This document shows, one piece after another, positions 45,002 to 53,175 of a DNA stretch of 64,000 nt. The position numbers were made by a program, and so were the translations under genes. Position 1 is the first letter of the stretch. Every line of letters begins with the position of its first letter. The notes under the pieces are model-generated. The model did not search any database, was not told the origin of the DNA, and was given only the letters and a program-made list of their open reading frames with translations. The DNA comes from JAIVGV01 sp032229975. GTDB lineage: Bacteria; Acidobacteriota; Blastocatellia; Pyrinomonadales; Pyrinomonadaceae. Location: contig JAVXVG010000023.1 of the NCBI GenBank assembly GCA_032229975.1, positions 1 to 64,000 on the forward strand, given 5' to 3'.

Positions 45002-46753
45002 TCAACGATCACCGTCAGACTTGATCGCCGCGAGCGCAGCCTCATCGAGCACGAACACTTTCGTAGATGGCACGCCGCCGAGCGCGAGAGTTGCGGCAGG
45101 TTGGCTCGCAGCTTCGAGTCGATGTACGAGCGCGTCGTTCGAGAAGTAGCGACGACCGCGCGCGACGATGATGGCGTCGCCGATTGAAAGCTGACTTGTT
45201 GCCGCGCGATCAGAGAGCGAGACGTTGGCGAGATCGACGCGTCCGGCGCGGCGCGCATAGTAGTCAAACAACTCCGGCGTCTCGCTCGCCACTTGCGCGC
45301 CGGGTCGCACGAGTCGTGCAACGGTCGTCGCCACGTCGGGCGTGCTCGCGTCGTAAAACTCGTCGTGCGGGAAGTAGTGGCCCACGTGCGCCGTGCCTCC
45401 GCCGAGCGCGTTGGTGTAGAGGCGCGGGTGCGGCCCGGCCTCGATTGATGCGTAAGCCGAGAGCATGATGACGAGCAAGGCGGCCGCCGCGTGCGCGTAG
45501 TTGCGCGCGTTCTCGTTCGCGAAGAGTCGCGCGAGCCGGGAAGCGATGAAGTGTGCTCCGATTGCTGCGGTGATCAGAACTGCGGGCAGCGCGAATGTGA
45601 AATAGCGCGTGAACTTTCCGCCGAGCAGCATGAAGGGAAAGAACCAGAAGAAGAGCCAGAAGAGTATGAAGTAGCGACCGTCGCCGAGTCGGCGCATGAA
45701 GAGCACGGGTAGTCCGACGAGGAATGCGATGATGATTGCGGGCGGCAGCTTGAACGCTATGAATGCATAGTAGAAGTACCACGGCGAGCCCTTGAGCCAG
45801 AGCGTCATTTGATTACCGTAGAGCCGGCCCATGAACTCGTAGCTATCGTGGCCGATGCGATGCTCGCCCGCGAAGATGCGCATCTCGTGCCAAGTGCCGG
45901 GCAAGAGAATCGTCGGATTAAAAACGACGAACGCGGCAGTAGCGACAGCGAAGAAGATGAGCCACTTTTTCTTGCCCATGCGCCAGCGCGTCGAAGGGAT
46001 GCCTTGAAAGACCCAGTAGTATGCTCCGCTAATGGCGAACAGATGCGGCAGATATTTCGATGCCATCATCGCGCCCAGACACACGGCAGTTGCGTGATAA
46101 AAAAGATCGGGCCTGCGCGCGCCTGTCTCCGCCGCACGCTGGCCGCGCAGCCAGAAGACGTTGGCGAGCAAGAAGAAGAAGAGGAAGAATGTGTCCTCCT
46201 TTGCGATGCGGTTGAAACCTATCGCCTGCGGATCACAGGCCCACAAAGCGGCCGCGACGAGCGCGGTCGGCGTGCCGAATAGCTCCGCGACGACGAAGAA
46301 GATGAGCAGCGACGTGAGCGCGCCGAGGATCGCGCCGGGCAGACGCAACGCAGTCTCGATTGGAACTTCGAGCGAAGCCTGATCGCGTGCGAGCGCGCTC
46401 GCGTTCCAACGCTCGCACGCGACGACGCTCGCCGTGAGCATCGCCTTCATCAGCATCGGGTGTTCGCCGTTCGCGGAACTCAGGCCCTTCGCGCGATACT
46501 CTTCGACGGCGCGCAGCTTGTTCAACTCGTCCTCACTCAACCCTTCCGCGCTCAAGCGCGTCGCGCGAAAGCCGAAGCCGACCAAGACTGTGAGCGACAT
46601 GATCGCGATGACGAGCGTGCGACCGAGCGCGCCGGAACGGGCCTCTTCACGCGACGCCTGCGAAAGACGCGCGGTCGTGACGGACGTTGCTGTTGTTGAT
46701 GCCGACGCAGACAAACGTTGCTCCTGAATTCGCTTTAATGCGCGCACGCTCAA
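45002..46753 (-). CDS. GT39-family (PMT-type) glycosyltransferase, integral membrane
   Basis: 583 residues with ten or more hydrophobic segments. The first periplasmic loop (LSEDELNKLRAVEEYRAKG...NGEHPMLMKAM) has the acidic residue and the H-P motif typical of GT39/PMT_2 enzymes, followed by LPGAILGALTSLLIFFV and SKYLPHLFAI. The start is TTG 46753, overlapping the previous gene's TGA by three bases (TTGA), an unusual coupled start; GTG 46747 is an alternative. These enzymes move sugars from polyprenyl phosphate to protein or lipid outside the membrane. A soluble domain of ~140 residues follows the last helix. Confidence 0.87.
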   Translation of the reverse strand: MSVRALKRIQEQRLSASASTTATSVTTARLSQASREEARSGALGRTLVIAIMSLTVLVGFGFRATRLSAEGLSEDELNKLRAVEEYRAKGLSSANGEHPMLMKAMLTASVVACERWNASALARDQASLEVPIETALRLPGAILGALTSLLIFFVVAELFGTPTALVAAALWACDPQAIGFNRIAKEDTFFLFFFLLANVFWLRGQRAAETGARRPDLFYHATAVCLGAMMASKYLPHLFAISGAYYWVFQGIPSTRWRMGKKKWLIFFAVATAAFVVFNPTILLPGTWHEMRIFAGEHRIGHDSYEFMGRLYGNQMTLWLKGSPWYFYYAFIAFKLPPAIIIAFLVGLPVLFMRRLGDGRYFILFWLFFWFFPFMLLGGKFTRYFTFALPAVLITAAIGAHFIASRLARLFANENARNYAHAAAALLVIMLSAYASIEAGPHPRLYTNALGGGTAHVGHYFPHDEFYDASTPDVATTVARLVRPGAQVASETPELFDYYARRAGRVDLANVSLSDRAATSQLSIGDAIIVARGRRYFSNDALVHRLEAASQPAATLALGGVPSTKVFVLDEAALAAIKSDGDR

Positions 46754-48387
46754 TGTTGCTGGTCAACGCCGGCCGCCGCAGTCTTGGTCTCTTTCGCGTT
46801 CGGGTTGTTGGCCGCATCGGCGGCGGGCGGTTGCGGAGAAGTCCAGCCAGCGTGTTCGAGCAAGGGCAGCGCGAAGCGGACGGGGACTGCAAAGTTGGCA
46901 TCGGTGATCTCTGTGAAGACAGCGAAGTTGATACCGATGACGCGACCCGACTGTCCGAAGAGCGGCGCGCCCGATCCGCCCTCGGCAGTGCGCGCGTCAT
47001 AGACGATGCGATGCGTCTCCACGTCGGCGACGTGGCCCTGCGTCGTGAACGGCTTGATCAAATTGCGCTCTGCGAGATGCGAGACGAGCACGTCGAGCGA
47101 AGAGCCATAGCGTTGCTTGATCGATGCCGACATCTCGTCAGGCAGTGACGCGAGGATACGATCCGGCCCCGAAGGATAGCCCATCAACACGACGGGCTTA
47201 CCGACAGTCGCCGCGTCTGTGTTCTCGTCTAACAGGAGCACAGGGATGTTCGCGGGGAGTTGCGCCGCGTCGATCATACAGACTGCCAAGTCGTCGCGTT
47301 GCGAAACTTGTTTGACCTTCAATGTGAGCGGCTGCGTCTGACCGGGGAAGTATGCGAGCAAGCGCGTGAGCTTCGGCTTACCAGCCGCGCTGCTGCCGAA
47401 GACCATCGAGCGTTCATCAGCTTGCCACGGTTCGGCGGCGACGTGGCGATTCGTCAAGACGTATCCGCCGCCGACGTGGAAGCCCGTGCCAACGTAAGGG
47501 AACTCCGCGATGGCCCCCTTGCCGTCGGGCGTCAGAAAAGTTGTCTGCGTGTCGGTCGCCGCCGGATCGACGGGCGTGTCGGGCGAAGCGGGTTCGGGAT
47601 AGCGCAAGGGGCGGCCCGTGCCCTGTTCGACGAAGATGTACACGCCGGAGATGAGACAGACGCCGCTACCGAACTTGCTGCGAATGGTGGGCGCGAGCGA
47701 GAGACTGTTGATGATGTCGTTATTGGTTTGCGTGACCTGATTGAACTGCGTCTGCGACTGTCGCACTTGTTCGTTCATGCGCGCGATCTCTGCGTTCTGC
47801 TCTTCGAGCCGGCGGCGACTCTGCTTCAACTCCTTGAAGCCAGCGAAGCCTAGATAGAGCGTGCCGCCGACGAGCGCAAGCGCGAAGAGGAAGATGAGCA
47901 GCTTCGTGCTCGTGTTGATCTCGCGCACCAGCTCGCGCGTGAACTCGCGCAGGAAAACTTTCGCGTCGTCGCGTCGCGCGGTCGCCGCAGCTTCGAGCGC
48001 GGCCTGCTCGATGAAGGGTGCGACGTGCACGTCGCCGACGCCACTGCGTTTACCGGGCACGAGCGCGGTCGGAGCTTCGACGGGGAAGAAGCGCAGCGTG
48101 AGTGCGCCGTCGGGGAGCTGGACTTTGTCGCCGTCGGAGATGATCACGCCCGCGCGAAGCGGCGAGCCGTTGAGTGTGAGATCGAGTGTGGGATCGAAGT
48201 CGGCGACTTGATAGTGGCCGTCTTCGCGTTCGAGTTGGAGGAGGAGATCGCGTGCGGCGGGGACGGCTTCGCGCACGAGCCGCAGATCGCAGTCCGCGCC
48301 CGCGCCGATGCGTATGCGTTCCTGCGTCAGGAGTTCGGTGTGGCGCTCGCGCCCGACCTCTAAATGGACAACCAGACCACTCGCCAT
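46750..48387 (-). CDS. FHA-like domain - transmembrane - trypsin-like serine protease
   Basis: 545 residues. Residues ~1-105 resemble an FHA domain (QERIRIGAGADCDLRL, LNGSPLRAGVIISDGDKVQL). A single membrane helix lies at ~165-185, then a coiled coil (KELKQSRRRLEEQNAEIARM). The C-terminal ~300 residues are a chymotrypsin-fold protease with LTNRHVA (His), DDLAVCMID (Asp) and GGSGAPLF (Ser). So a cytoplasmic phosphopeptide-reading module appears linked across the membrane to a periplasmic protease. The final 35 residues are Pro/Ala/Asn-rich. It overlaps the GT39 gene and probably leads this minus-strand cluster. Confidence 0.85.
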   Translation of the reverse strand: MASGLVVHLEVGRERHTELLTQERIRIGAGADCDLRLVREAVPAARDLLLQLEREDGHYQVADFDPTLDLTLNGSPLRAGVIISDGDKVQLPDGALTLRFFPVEAPTALVPGKRSGVGDVHVAPFIEQAALEAAATARRDDAKVFLREFTRELVREINTSTKLLIFLFALALVGGTLYLGFAGFKELKQSRRRLEEQNAEIARMNEQVRQSQTQFNQVTQTNNDIINSLSLAPTIRSKFGSGVCLISGVYIFVEQGTGRPLRYPEPASPDTPVDPAATDTQTTFLTPDGKGAIAEFPYVGTGFHVGGGYVLTNRHVAAEPWQADERSMVFGSSAAGKPKLTRLLAYFPGQTQPLTLKVKQVSQRDDLAVCMIDAAQLPANIPVLLLDENTDAATVGKPVVLMGYPSGPDRILASLPDEMSASIKQRYGSSLDVLVSHLAERNLIKPFTTQGHVADVETHRIVYDARTAEGGSGAPLFGQSGRVIGINFAVFTEITDANFAVPVRFALPLLEHAGWTSPQPPAADAANNPNAKETKTAAAGVDQQH

Positions 48388-48691
48388 GCGACTTCTCGAA
48401 ACTCCGCGCCGACAAAAAACTTCGCACCGATAAAAATGAAGCGACCGCGTCCTCGACCGCGCCGAAAAATTCTCGCTGTCGCAGTCGCGCAGTCGCCTGC
48501 GACGGCGATTGTATATTAAGATTTAGGTGCGAGCAAAAAAGGAGGCTGCGGGAAGCGGCGAGAAGTCGGTGCAGCATGGCCGCTCTCAAACTTCGCCTGC
48601 AACAAACCGGCGCGCGCCACCATCAAAGCTCGCGCAGGGGAAGGTCCGGCCGGAAGTCAATCCACACACTTGAAAGTAGAGTAGAGAGTTT
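48388..48691. other. Divergent intergenic region
   Basis: About 304 bases between the FHA-protease gene (minus) and the M16 pair (plus). A TATATT at 48511-48516 could be a -10 box for the M16 genes, with the dyad GTCGC-CT-GCGAC at 48491-48502 overlapping its -35 zone. No gene is evident. Confidence 0.4.
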
Positions 48692-50116
48692 ATGAGCCGT
48701 CTCCATAAAAGTTTATCCGCACTGTGGGCCACCGTGTTGCTGTGTGCAATCGCGCCCGCGCCCCTACAAGCGCAAGTCAAGACGCCGCGACTTGAGTTCA
48801 AAGAGCGCAGGCTCGCGAACGGGCTGCGCGTGTTGAGCGCGCCTGACAAATCGAGCCCGACCGTGGCGATACAGGTCTGGTACAAGGTCGGCTCGAAGGA
48901 CGACCCGGATGGCCGCAGTGGCTTCGCGCATCTCTTCGAGCACATCATGTTCAAATCGACGAAGAACATGAAGTCGGAGATGATGGATCGTCTGACAGAA
49001 GACGTAGGCGGCGAGAACAACGCCTTTACGCAAGACGACGTGACGGTCTATTACGAGGTCATCCCGTCGAACTACCTCGAAACTTTGATCTGGGCCGAAG
49101 CCGAGCGCATGGGCTCGCTCAACGTGGACGACGCGAACTTCAAGTCGGAGCGCGACGTGGTGAAGGAAGAGTTTCGCCAGCGCATTCTCGCGCCGCCTTA
49201 CGGCAAGCTCTTTTATCTGCTTGAGCAGAAGTCGTTCGCGAAGCATCCTTACAAACGGCCCGGCATCGGCAGCATCGAGGAGTTGGACGCCTCTTCGCTC
49301 AAGGACGTGCAGGACTTTCACTCGACCTTCTACCGGCCCGACAACGCGACGCTCGTCGTCGTCGGCGACTTCGATCAGTCGCAGCTCGACGCGTGGATCG
49401 ACAAATACTTCAACGTGGTCGCGAAGCCCGACCGGCCCCTGCCGCGCGTGACCGCGAAAGAACCCGCGCGCACGGGCGAGCTGCGCTCGGTCGAGTTCGG
49501 TCAGAACGTGCCGCTCTCTGCGGTGGCCTTCACGTACCTGCTGCCGCCAAAGGCAGACCCGGACATCGACGCTTTGCGTGTCGCCGAAGTGATCCTGTCG
49601 GGCGGCGAGTCGTCGCGTCTCTATCGTTCGCTCGTTTATGAGCAGCAACTCGCGCAGGAGGCCAGCGCGCAGACAGACCTGCGCGAAGACGCGAGCCTCT
49701 TCGACTTCATCACCATCCTCGCAAGCGAGAAGAAGCCGGAGGAGGTAGAGCGGGCCCTGCTCGCAGAGATCAAGAAGATGCAGGACGCGCCCGTCACACC
49801 GGCGGAGCTTGAGAAAGCGAAGAACCAGCTCGTCACGGGCCGACTTCACGAGCTTGAGACGAACAACGGCAAGGCCCTCGCTCTCGGCGACGCCGCGACG
49901 CTGCTCGGCGATCCGAATCACGTCAACACAGACCTCGCGCGCCTCTCAAAGATCACCGCCGCCGACGTGCAGCGCGTGATGAAGAAGTATCTGACGGATC
50001 AGAACCGGCTCGTGCTCTACTATCTGCCGGAGTCGATGCGTAAACCCGCAGGCTCGTCCACGACCGACAAGACGAACAACAACGCTCGGACGAGCGCGAC
50101 GAAGGGAGGGAAGTAA
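48692..50116 (+). CDS. Secreted M16 peptidase, catalytic subunit
   Basis: 474 residues with a signal peptide (LWATVLLCAIAPAPLQAQ). The zinc motif is HLFEH (HxxEH) with the downstream Glu in ERDVVKEEFRQ, so the site is complete; Arg/Tyr motif HPYKRPG and the second half-domain (GELRSVEFGQNVPLSAVAF) follow. Bacterial M16 enzymes of this size act as heterodimers of active and inactive chains, cutting small peptides in the periplasm. The second chain starts one base after this stop. Confidence 0.94.
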   Translation: MSRLHKSLSALWATVLLCAIAPAPLQAQVKTPRLEFKERRLANGLRVLSAPDKSSPTVAIQVWYKVGSKDDPDGRSGFAHLFEHIMFKSTKNMKSEMMDRLTEDVGGENNAFTQDDVTVYYEVIPSNYLETLIWAEAERMGSLNVDDANFKSERDVVKEEFRQRILAPPYGKLFYLLEQKSFAKHPYKRPGIGSIEELDASSLKDVQDFHSTFYRPDNATLVVVGDFDQSQLDAWIDKYFNVVAKPDRPLPRVTAKEPARTGELRSVEFGQNVPLSAVAFTYLLPPKADPDIDALRVAEVILSGGESSRLYRSLVYEQQLAQEASAQTDLREDASLFDFITILASEKKPEEVERALLAEIKKMQDAPVTPAELEKAKNQLVTGRLHELETNNGKALALGDAATLLGDPNHVNTDLARLSKITAADVQRVMKKYLTDQNRLVLYYLPESMRKPAGSSTTDKTNNNARTSATKGGK

Positions 50117-50117
50117 G

Positions 50118-51626
50118 ATGAGTCTCACAGAGAAAATTTTTCACCAAACCTTCCACGCGCTCGCGCTCTATCTCTTCGTGCTTGCGCTTTCATCCGTCTC
50201 GGCCCTCGCGCAAGCAACACAACCGGCCCAGGTCGCCGCGCCACGCGCGACGCCTCCGCCGCCCGCCGCGCCGCGCTCCGTTCAATTCCCCGTGCCGCAG
50301 GAGCGCACGCTTGCCAATGGCTTGCGCGTCGTCGTCATCACGCGCTCCGACACGCCGCTCGTCGCCGCGCGCTTGATGATCAAGACGGGCGGCGAGGCTG
50401 ATCCGGCCCAACTCGCAGGGCTCGCCGACGTGACCGCCTCGCTTCTGACAAAAGGCACGGCCACTCGCAAGGCGACTGAGATCGCCGAAGCCATCGAAGC
50501 ACTCGGCGGCTCGCTCAACGCGGGCGCACGCTGGGACTCGTCGAGCGCGAGCATCGATGTTGAGTCGTCGCGCCTCGGCGCGGCGATGACCATACTCGCC
50601 GATGTGGTTCGTAATCCGGTCTTCGAGAGCGAGGAGATCGAACGACTGCGACAGCAGTATCTAGACGATCTCCGCGTCGCGCTCGGACAGCCCGGCGCGA
50701 TTGCGCGCTTCGTCGCCGCGCGCGTCGTTTACGGCGATGCGCCTTACGGCCATTCTCTGTCGGGCACACTCGAATCGCTTGCGCAGATCAAGCGTGACAA
50801 CATCATCCAGTTTCATCAGACCTACTACCGGCCCGACAACGCCGTCCTCGTCATCGGCGGCGACGTGACTCCGGCGGAGGCATTCCGCACCGCCGAGAAA
50901 CTATTCGGCGATTGGAAGCGGCCCGCCGCGATCTTTCCCGTGTCAACTGCGATGAAGGCGATGATTGATGCGAAGCCGCGCGTGCTCGTTATCGACAAGC
51001 CGGACGCGGGGCAAGCCGCCGTGCTCGTCACGCGGCTCGGCATCAACCGCAGGGATCAAGACTTCTATCGCGGTCTCGTCGCCAATTCTGTCTTGAGCGG
51101 ATATTCGGGCCGGCTCAATCAGGAGATACGCATCAAGCGCGGCCTTAGCTACGGCGCGGGAAGCTCGCTCGACGTGCGACGCGATGCGGGCCCCTTCGCC
51201 GCTTCGGCGCAGACGAAGAACGAGTCGGGCGCAGAGGTAGCGGAACTGCTGGTCGGCGAGCTCTCGCGACTCGCCAACGGCGATCTGCCCGACGCGGAGC
51301 TAACGCCGCGCAAGGCGAATCTCATCGGAGGCTTCGCGCGCAGCATGGAGACCGTGGGTGGCCTCGTCGCACAGGTCGCGAACCTCGCGCTCTATGGTCT
51401 GAGTTACGACGAGATGAATCGCTACGTGAGCAACGTCCAGTCGATCACCCCGGCGGACGTGAAGCGATTCGCTTCGACGCGCCTTCCGGCGCAGGGCGCG
51501 AGCATCATCGTCGTCGGCGATGCGAAGAAGTTCCTGCCCGCGCTCAAGGCGAAGTACCCGAACGTCGAGGTCATTCCCGTCTCCGAGTTGAACTACAACG
51601 GCGGCGCGCTGCGCAAAGCTCCTTGA
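50118..51626 (+). CDS. Secreted M16 peptidase-like protein, non-catalytic partner
   Basis: 502 residues, signal peptide (LALYLFVLALSSVSALA) then a Pro/Ala linker. The fold matches its upstream neighbour (ERTLANGLRVVVI; FHQTYYRPDNAVLVIGGDV), but the position of HxxEH reads LAGLADVTASLL, so zinc cannot be bound. The conserved Gly-rich loop of the inactive chain (GLSYGAGSSLD) is present. It should form the heterodimer with the active subunit; the ribosome-binding site GGGAGGG overlaps the preceding stop. Confidence 0.93.
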   Translation: MSLTEKIFHQTFHALALYLFVLALSSVSALAQATQPAQVAAPRATPPPPAAPRSVQFPVPQERTLANGLRVVVITRSDTPLVAARLMIKTGGEADPAQLAGLADVTASLLTKGTATRKATEIAEAIEALGGSLNAGARWDSSSASIDVESSRLGAAMTILADVVRNPVFESEEIERLRQQYLDDLRVALGQPGAIARFVAARVVYGDAPYGHSLSGTLESLAQIKRDNIIQFHQTYYRPDNAVLVIGGDVTPAEAFRTAEKLFGDWKRPAAIFPVSTAMKAMIDAKPRVLVIDKPDAGQAAVLVTRLGINRRDQDFYRGLVANSVLSGYSGRLNQEIRIKRGLSYGAGSSLDVRRDAGPFAASAQTKNESGAEVAELLVGELSRLANGDLPDAELTPRKANLIGGFARSMETVGGLVAQVANLALYGLSYDEMNRYVSNVQSITPADVKRFASTRLPAQGASIIVVGDAKKFLPALKAKYPNVEVIPVSELNYNGGALRKAP

Positions 51627-51635
51627 GGCAGACAC

Positions 51636-51678
51636 GAGCGCGCGACGCCGATTCAAGGCGAATCGTCGTCGCGCGCTC
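51636..51678 (+). terminator. Strong hairpin after the M16 pair
   Basis: 51636-51654 pairs with 51660-51678 at 18 of 19 positions, 5-base loop. No T-run follows, so it may be a Rho-type or stabilising structure rather than a classic intrinsic terminator. Confidence 0.65.
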
Positions 51679-51786
51679 AAACAATCGACAACACGCTCGC
51701 GCTTATTCTACTCCGCACGCAATGCGGCGGCAGAGACGAAAGCGATCCTCTCCTCGTCTCTCATTTAATCGAGTGAGGTCTCAGCC

Positions 51787-52398
51787 ATGAACAAATTCAC
51801 CAGCGCGAAACTGTTCGCGCGCATCGCCCTCTTCTCTCTCGTCGCGCTCACATCAAACTTCGCGCAGGAGCGCAAGCCCACGCCGCGCGAGTCTGCGCAG
51901 GACGACGCGATTGAGCATGCGAAGGGCAACGCCGATGTCGCCGCGCGACAGCTCACGAGCCCCGATCCACTCGTGCGCCAGCGCGCGGCGGAGGAACTCG
52001 CGCGCCTCGCCGCCGCAGACAAGCGCAAGCTCGTCGAAGGCTATCGACTGCAAGAGAAGAACGAGCGCGTGCGCCTCGCGCTCGACTGGGCCTTGTATCG
52101 CACGGGCAAATCGGAAGCTCTCTTCAACGTCGTCCGCGCGCTTGATTCGGGCCGCTACAATCAGGCGCAATCTTATCTCGCGCAGATCGACACGCCCGCA
52201 TCGCTTCATCCCTTCCTCACGCGCGTTAGCGGCTTGACGCTCGCGCGCCTCATCGAATCGCTCGCGCGCACAGGCGATGCGACGACACTCGATCTCGTCA
52301 AGCCTTACACGTCTTCCGCCGATCCAAAGGTGGCCTCAGCCGCGCGCTTCGCTGAGCGCGAGATCGCGCATCGCCTCTCCACTCCTCAACCTGAGTAG
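51787..52398 (+). CDS. Secreted HEAT-like helical protein of unknown function
   Basis: 203 residues with GAGTGAGG before the ATG and a signal peptide (ARIALFSLVALTSNFAQ). The mature part is helical with HEAT/Armadillo-like spacing (LTSPDPLVRQRAAEELARLAA; NERVRLALDWALYRTG; SADPKVASAARFAEREI). No active-site residues. Probably a periplasmic scaffold or binding protein. It is downstream of the M16 genes but separated by a hairpin, so it may be its own transcript. Confidence 0.75.
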   Translation: MNKFTSAKLFARIALFSLVALTSNFAQERKPTPRESAQDDAIEHAKGNADVAARQLTSPDPLVRQRAAEELARLAAADKRKLVEGYRLQEKNERVRLALDWALYRTGKSEALFNVVRALDSGRYNQAQSYLAQIDTPASLHPFLTRVSGLTLARLIESLARTGDATTLDLVKPYTSSADPKVASAARFAEREIAHRLSTPQPE

Positions 52399-52499
52399 CG
52401 AAACGAGATGTTCGTTGAATGTAGATCGGTGCGGGGATTAAGAGTGGTCGCGTGGCGCGTGATCGTCATGTCACGCGGGATCGAAGAGAGCAGAGGAGA

Positions 52500-52540
52500 G
52501 ACAGGCGCGCGGGGTTTGCTTGAAGCCTCGCGCGCCTGTC
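52500..52540. terminator. Bidirectional hairpin between convergent genes
   Basis: A 12-bp GC-rich stem (52500-52511 with 52529-52540), 17-base loop, between the convergent HEAT-like and Ig-like genes. A/T-rich sequence follows on the plus strand (AGGTTAAAGTTAAAC). Confidence 0.75.
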
Positions 52541-52549
52541 AGGTTAAAG

Positions 52550-52927
52550 TTAAACGACCCGTATGGTGAAGGCCTGCGTGAGATGACAGCCTGCGCTATC
52601 GGTCAACAGAACGAAGATGACGGTATCAGTCACCTCCGTTGGTTTCCCCGTTATCTTTCCGTTCGCATTGAGGTGCAAGCCGGCAGGTATTGTGCCGCTC
52701 GTGATCTCGAAGTGGTAGGGCGGATTGCCACCGATGGCTTCGATCTGAAACAGCGCAGGTTGATCGAGATGAAAGTCGGGTAAGCTCTCGGTGAGGAACG
52801 TCAGCGTGCTGCAATCAGCCGCGACGCTGTTGTTGGGGCTGCTGCCCGAAACGTTTAATCTCGTTTTAGCGAGGACGAGAGTGGCAACGGCAAGAACGAT
52901 CACAGCGAGGGCCACAATTCTTTTCAT
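52550..52927 (-). CDS. Small secreted protein with putative Ig (He_PIG-like) domain
   Basis: 125 residues; AAGGAG lies 6 bases before the ATG, and a signal peptide (residues 1-20, ending VLA) precedes the domain. NPPYHFEITSGTIPAGLHL with NGKITGKPTEVTDTVIFVL is the pattern of the putative-Ig beta sandwich found in secreted and adhesion proteins. Two Cys (CSTLTF and GCHLTQ) could form a disulfide. Function unknown. Confidence 0.82.
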   Translation of the reverse strand: MKRIVALAVIVLAVATLVLAKTRLNVSGSSPNNSVAADCSTLTFLTESLPDFHLDQPALFQIEAIGGNPPYHFEITSGTIPAGLHLNANGKITGKPTEVTDTVIFVLLTDSAGCHLTQAFTIRVV

Positions 52928-53175
52928 GAGATGCTCCTTTGGGTGAACCGGCGAGAACTCAAAGCGAGGGACAGAAGGCGAGGCACGAAAGCGACTTGCT
53001 TTTACTCCAATTATAACTACCAGTCAATCGGCAAGCCGCCGACAACCAGCGAAGTCGTCTCATAGATCATCGACGCTCTTTCAACATGCAACGCGTGGCC
53101 TCTCACTAACCCGTTCGACGCTCCACGCAATTTTGTCTTCGCCAGCTTTGCGGGTAGAGTATTCTCACACCCGTC

